A DNA stretch of 64,000 nucleotides, taken from the NCBI GenBank assembly GCA_913057905.1, contig CAJXPB010000004.1, forward strand, positions 62,001-126,000. The letters are read 5' to 3'. Every line of letters begins with the position of its first letter. Position 1 is the first letter of the stretch. The position numbers were made by a program, and so were the translations under genes. The stretch is from an uncultured Pseudomonadota bacterium (GTDB taxonomy: Bacteria > Myxococcota_A > Bradymonadia > Bradymonadales > Bradymonadaceae). The notes under the pieces are model-generated. The model was not told the DNA's origin. It made no database searches and saw nothing but the letters and a program-made list of their open reading frames with translations. Positions 60,863-64,000 of the stretch are shown one piece after another.

Positions 60863-62242
60863 ATGTCTCAAGCATCGGAAGAGACCAGGGAGCACTGGAG
60901 TGGGTCGCTCGCCTTTGTGCTCGCGGCGGTCGGCTCTGCGGTTGGCCTGGGAAACGTCTGGAAGTTTCCCTACATCACCGGCATGCACGGAGGCGGGGCC
61001 TTCGTGCTAGTCTATCTGGGGTGCATCGCACTCGTCGGTCTGCCGATTCTGATGGCCGAGATGGTCGTCGGACGTCGCAGCCAGGCGGGTCCGGTCGGTG
61101 CGTTTCGCAGCCTCGCGGCCCCGGATCGCGGCGGAAAACTCTGGTCGATCTGGGGTTATTTCGCCATTCTGACGGGGTTCCTGCTGCTGAGTTTCTACTC
61201 GGTCGTCGGCGGGTGGACGGTCGCCTATGCGCTGAAGTCGGTCTTCGGCCAATTCGCCAGCGGTACCCCCTCGGAGATTAAGGCGATGTTCGGGGCCTAC
61301 TCGGGGGACCCGGTCTCTTCGACGATGAGCCACGCCATCTTCATGGTCGTGACCATCGGCGTCGTCTACAGCGGCGTCTCCAAGGGGATCGAGCGGGCGG
61401 CCCGCACCCTGATGCCGCTGTTCTTTCTTCTGCTGATCTTCTTGCTCGGCTACGCGACCGCGACGACCGGGTTCGGCGAGGCGATGAACTTCATGTTTCA
61501 GCCGAACTTCAGTGATCTGACGGCGGCCGGCATTCTCGAGGCACTGGGTCACTCGTTCTTCACCCTGAGTCTGGGTATGGGAGCCGTCATTATCTACGGA
61601 AGTTATTTGCCGAAGGACTCGACGCTGTACGGCTCGGCCATTGCCATCGGATTCTTCGATACCTTCGTCGCTCTCACCGCCGGCGTCGTCATCTTCACCA
61701 TCGTCTTCTCTCAGGGGATGGCCCCCGGAAGCGGGCCGAGCCTGGTCTTCGAGACCATGCCGGTCCTGTTCTCTCAGATACCGTATGGGAGCCTTCTGTC
61801 GACTGCGTTCTTTACGCTCCTTGCCTTCGCCGCACTCACCTCGGGCATCTCCCTGCTGGAGGTCGTCGTCTCGTTCTTCGTCGAAGAATTCGACATGGAC
61901 CGCCATCTGGCGGCCCTGAGCCTGGGTGGTGCGATCTTTTTCTTCGGGCTCTTGAGCGTTCTGTCGAACAGTCTGCTCGCCGACTTCAAGCCCTTCGGAG
62001 CTACGATCTTCGGGAACCTCGACTACTTCATCAGCAACTGGGCCCTTCCGCTGGGTGGCTTCGGCGTGGCGGTCTTTGCCGGGTGGGGCGTCGACCGAGA
62101 CGAGTGGTGGGACGAGATGAAGGACGACTGGTTCGGCCGCACGGCCTTCCGCGGTTGGCTCTTCTTGACCCGCGTGGTCGCCCCGCTGGCCATCATTCTC
62201 ATTCTCATGAATCTCATGGGCTTTCTCAGTCTGGAAGCGTAG
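60863..62242 (+). CDS. Sodium-dependent (SNF/NSS) amino-acid transporter
   Basis: This is a 459-residue transporter with about 11 helices and the LeuT-type fold. The first helix carries the sodium-site sequence AAVGSAVGLGNVWKFPYITGMHGGGAF near residue 20, and SHAIFMVVTIGVVYSGVSKGIERAART near 160 is a family mark. It takes up amino acids or similar solutes with Na+. AGAGGACAG precedes the ATG. The downstream pyroglutamyl-peptidase-like gene begins 17 bases after its stop, which suggests joint expression and amino-acid use. Confidence 0.93.
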   Translation: MSQASEETREHWSGSLAFVLAAVGSAVGLGNVWKFPYITGMHGGGAFVLVYLGCIALVGLPILMAEMVVGRRSQAGPVGAFRSLAAPDRGGKLWSIWGYFAILTGFLLLSFYSVVGGWTVAYALKSVFGQFASGTPSEIKAMFGAYSGDPVSSTMSHAIFMVVTIGVVYSGVSKGIERAARTLMPLFFLLLIFLLGYATATTGFGEAMNFMFQPNFSDLTAAGILEALGHSFFTLSLGMGAVIIYGSYLPKDSTLYGSAIAIGFFDTFVALTAGVVIFTIVFSQGMAPGSGPSLVFETMPVLFSQIPYGSLLSTAFFTLLAFAALTSGISLLEVVVSFFVEEFDMDRHLAALSLGGAIFFFGLLSVLSNSLLADFKPFGATIFGNLDYFISNWALPLGGFGVAVFAGWGVDRDEWWDEMKDDWFGRTAFRGWLFLTRVVAPLAIILILMNLMGFLSLEA

Positions 62243-62258
62243 CTCCCGAGGCGTAGCC

Positions 62259-62831
62259 ATGAACGTCCTTTGGACCGGATTCGAGCCGTTCGGCGAACAT
62301 GAGTACAATCCGTCCTGGACGGTCGCACAGGCGGCGGCCGACCGCTCTGGAGGCCGGGCACTGGAGTTGCCGGTGCACTACGATGTGGAACTCGAAGCCG
62401 GCGAATGGCCCGATCTGATCTGTCTGCTGGGACTCGGGGCGAGTCGCCGGCGAATTTGTCTGGAGCGCCGTGCGACAAACACCATCGGTCAGAGACCCGA
62501 CAATCAGGGTGTGGTTGACGAGGGCACTGTCGAGTCTGAGGGCCCCGAACGTCGATGTACCCCGCTGCGGACCGGGTCGTTGTGGCGGGCACTGGAGCCG
62601 CGGCTCAAGGCGTCGAAACTGCCCGAAGCGCGCGTCAGTGAGGACTGCGGAGACTACGTCTGCAACGCGCTCTATTTCAGGGCATTGGCCGACGGGGCGG
62701 CGCCTGCGCTTTTTATTCACGTGCCGAACCTGACCGGCCGTAAGGCCACACGGCTCGGTGCTATCCTGGGCGCCCTCATCTCAGGAGACGCCGGGCGATC
62801 CATCCTGCGAGGGCCAGAAGCGCGGCAATGA
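62259..62831 (+). CDS. pcp: Pyroglutamyl-peptidase I-like protein
   Basis: This is a 190-residue C15-type peptidase, slightly shorter than the usual 215. The catalytic triad fits: Glu69 in CLERRATN, Cys135 in DYVCNALYF, and His154 in LFIHVPN. The GFEPFGEHEYNPS opening is the family signature. It removes N-terminal pyroglutamate from peptides. It is probably coexpressed with the SNF transporter, and its end overlaps the opposite-strand gene by 56 bases. Confidence 0.85.
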   Translation: MNVLWTGFEPFGEHEYNPSWTVAQAAADRSGGRALELPVHYDVELEAGEWPDLICLLGLGASRRRICLERRATNTIGQRPDNQGVVDEGTVESEGPERRCTPLRTGSLWRALEPRLKASKLPEARVSEDCGDYVCNALYFRALADGAAPALFIHVPNLTGRKATRLGAILGALISGDAGRSILRGPEARQ

Positions 62832-63939
62832 TGAGTGACTGGCGCGGCGTCTGGTCGGGGTGGTGACATCCGCGATCCAGCGGACCGGTCGAGCCCTTCG
62901 AGTGGGGCACCGTCGACGTGCTCGGTGATTTGGGGTCAGGAGCCCGGTTGGCTTCCTTGGTCTCTTTCGGTCCGTCCTGTTTCTGTCGGAGTCGAATCAA
63001 CGGGGTCGGCCGTCTCTCACTGGTGAGCCACAGGTGGTTCCCGTCGACGCCGTAGGCGATCGATTCGCCCTGCGCCGTCGGCAACGGTGTGGCCATCGAC
63101 GGCGAAGCCTGAAAGGCGGATTCGAAATCCTCGCCGGTCACGCAGTAGGTGTAGACTCGACTGTAGGTCCGTATCGAGATGTGATCGCCCGACGGAGCGA
63201 CGTCGCCCGCCGTCGCCAGTTTTCCGAAGAAACTCGCATCGCTGTAGTCGAATTGCCCGATGCGTTCGGCCTCCAACACTTCGTCGTTCCCGAGTCCGAC
63301 GGTCGGATTTGGGACCCGATAGATGTCGCTGACACCCTCGTCGCGATCCTTCGATACTACGTAGAGGTGTCCCGTCTTCGGGTGAGCCAAAAGGGTTTCG
63401 GCGTCGCGGGGGCCATCTTCGTACCGAAACCGGAACGAGGTCGGCTCCTGGACGGTATGTTCGGCCGGTGAACCCTCGTCGGTACGCAGGCTCGGCTCCC
63501 GGAAACGCTGGATCGACACGGTGTCCCGTTCGGCGTCGTTGTCGCCGATGTCGGCGACGTAGATGCACGGCGTCGGTTCGTTGTTTTCGATGTCCGGGTT
63601 CCGCGGACAGGCGCCGATGGCCATGTCCTCCCAATCCTTGGGCTTGAACCCGGATAGATTCAGCGTGCCCCGGTCTTTTCCGTCTTTATCGAACAAGAAC
63701 AGCCTGGCCTGGCCCCCGGAGTCATTATGGGTCCAGAACAGTCCCGGCATCGTCCGGCTGGCGGCGAGCCCCGACGATTCGGTGATCGCTTCGGCCTGAA
63801 GGTCGGCGACGCGCTCGCCGCGGTCTTCATACGCCGGGCATTCCGAGGCACCGGCGGCGGTCGGAAGCGCCATCAGTCCGATGACGAGCATCGCTGAGGC
63901 GAATCGGAGGGGTGTTCGATGTGTAGAGTTCGTGGGCAT
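62776..63939 (-). CDS. Secreted protein with MYXO-CTERM-like C-terminal anchor
   Basis: This is a 387-residue protein. A signal peptide ends in LPTAAGASEC. The mature part is beta-rich with regular turns (AITESSGLAASRTMPGLFWTHNDSGG; FWTHNDSG and VSKDRDEGVSDIYRVPNP), like a beta-propeller that binds carbohydrate or ligands. The last residues (DRGCHHPDQTPRQSLIIAALLALAGWIARRLLR) form a Cys, Pro-rich spacer, membrane helix and Arg cluster, as in MYXO-CTERM and GlyGly-CTERM sorting signals. ATG 63939 is preferred over GTG 63963. Surface attachment is likely. Confidence 0.7.
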   Translation of the reverse strand: MPTNSTHRTPLRFASAMLVIGLMALPTAAGASECPAYEDRGERVADLQAEAITESSGLAASRTMPGLFWTHNDSGGQARLFLFDKDGKDRGTLNLSGFKPKDWEDMAIGACPRNPDIENNEPTPCIYVADIGDNDAERDTVSIQRFREPSLRTDEGSPAEHTVQEPTSFRFRYEDGPRDAETLLAHPKTGHLYVVSKDRDEGVSDIYRVPNPTVGLGNDEVLEAERIGQFDYSDASFFGKLATAGDVAPSGDHISIRTYSRVYTYCVTGEDFESAFQASPSMATPLPTAQGESIAYGVDGNHLWLTSERRPTPLIRLRQKQDGPKETKEANRAPDPKSPSTSTVPHSKGSTGPLDRGCHHPDQTPRQSLIIAALLALAGWIARRLLR

Positions 63940-64000
63940 CAAGGTCGAAGGGCCAGATGACACAGTTCATCTCGGTTCCTGTACCAGTTGTGGGTCTTAG

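Noticed and set aside
61007..62308. 433-residue minus-strand ORF opposite the SNF transporter
   Set aside because: Antisense of a transmembrane gene, charged and repetitive without motif.

Overview
This is about 64 kb of chromosomal DNA from a GC-rich Gram-negative bacterium. The outer-membrane parts (TolC-type channel, beta-barrel protein, many lipoproteins) show a two-membrane envelope. Acidic proteins are common. Two lipoproteins carry Asp/Gly-rich linkers just after the lipidated cysteine or before a C-terminal domain, and one secreted protein ends in a Gly-Cys, membrane helix, Arg tail like the MYXO-CTERM signal. Together these suggest a delta-proteobacterial or myxobacterial relative, possibly Bradymonadales; that placement is inference. 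Most of the window is ordinary housekeeping and envelope sequence. I saw no prophage, transposase, CRISPR array, rRNA or ordinary tRNA gene.

Layout. 1-5375: partial ffh, two translationally coupled repeat-type lipoproteins, smpB, the one-piece tmRNA gene ssrA, then 420 gene-free bases filled with secondary structure (a 165-bp imperfect inverted repeat, three 20-bp tandem copies of a palindromic unit, and a GC hairpin). 5376-14630: a Na/Pi-symporter-like protein, a thioredoxin-fold lipoprotein, DUF2892, a CPA2 cation/proton antiporter, an ATM1-type ABC exporter, a DUF2807 lipoprotein and three short-chain dehydrogenases. 14650-19340: a complete MacA / ATPase / MacB permease / TolC tripartite efflux operon with overlapping genes. 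19517-31917: a PF04020 membrane protein, a chalcone-isomerase-like secreted protein, a PAS histidine kinase and its Rcp1-like response regulator, purT, a large esterase lipoprotein, inositol-phosphate synthase, tesB, DUF3891, bioA and a DUF123-SfsA fusion.

31920-44007: an outer-membrane protein, truB, an amidinotransferase-fold enzyme overlapping an L-asparaginase, a membrane sulfatase-family protein, a leucine dehydrogenase-type enzyme with a bidirectional terminator shared with msrA, a second PF04020 protein, a bacterial N-terminal glutamine amidase (NTAQ1 type), a DUF2179 protein, and a phosphorylase coupled to PRPP synthetase. 44022-63939: a lipoprotein with a long D-x-G repeat, tex, an HI0933-type flavoprotein, a DHH-CBS phosphoesterase, GGCT, a sulfotransferase divergent from an MMPL/RND exporter, an aldo/keto reductase, two unknown envelope proteins, a very acidic small lipoprotein, an SDR, a small Cys-pair protein, cardiolipin synthase, an SNF transporter, a pyroglutamyl-peptidase-like protein and a secreted protein with a C-terminal anchor.

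The most unusual items are the structured DNA behind ssrA, the DUF123-SfsA fusion, the NTAQ1-type amidase (a eukaryote-typical N-degron enzyme), the phosphorylase-PRPP synthetase couple, and the possible sulfolipid-like pairing of a sulfotransferase with an MMPL exporter. Assignments rest on motif reading alone; no database search was possible.
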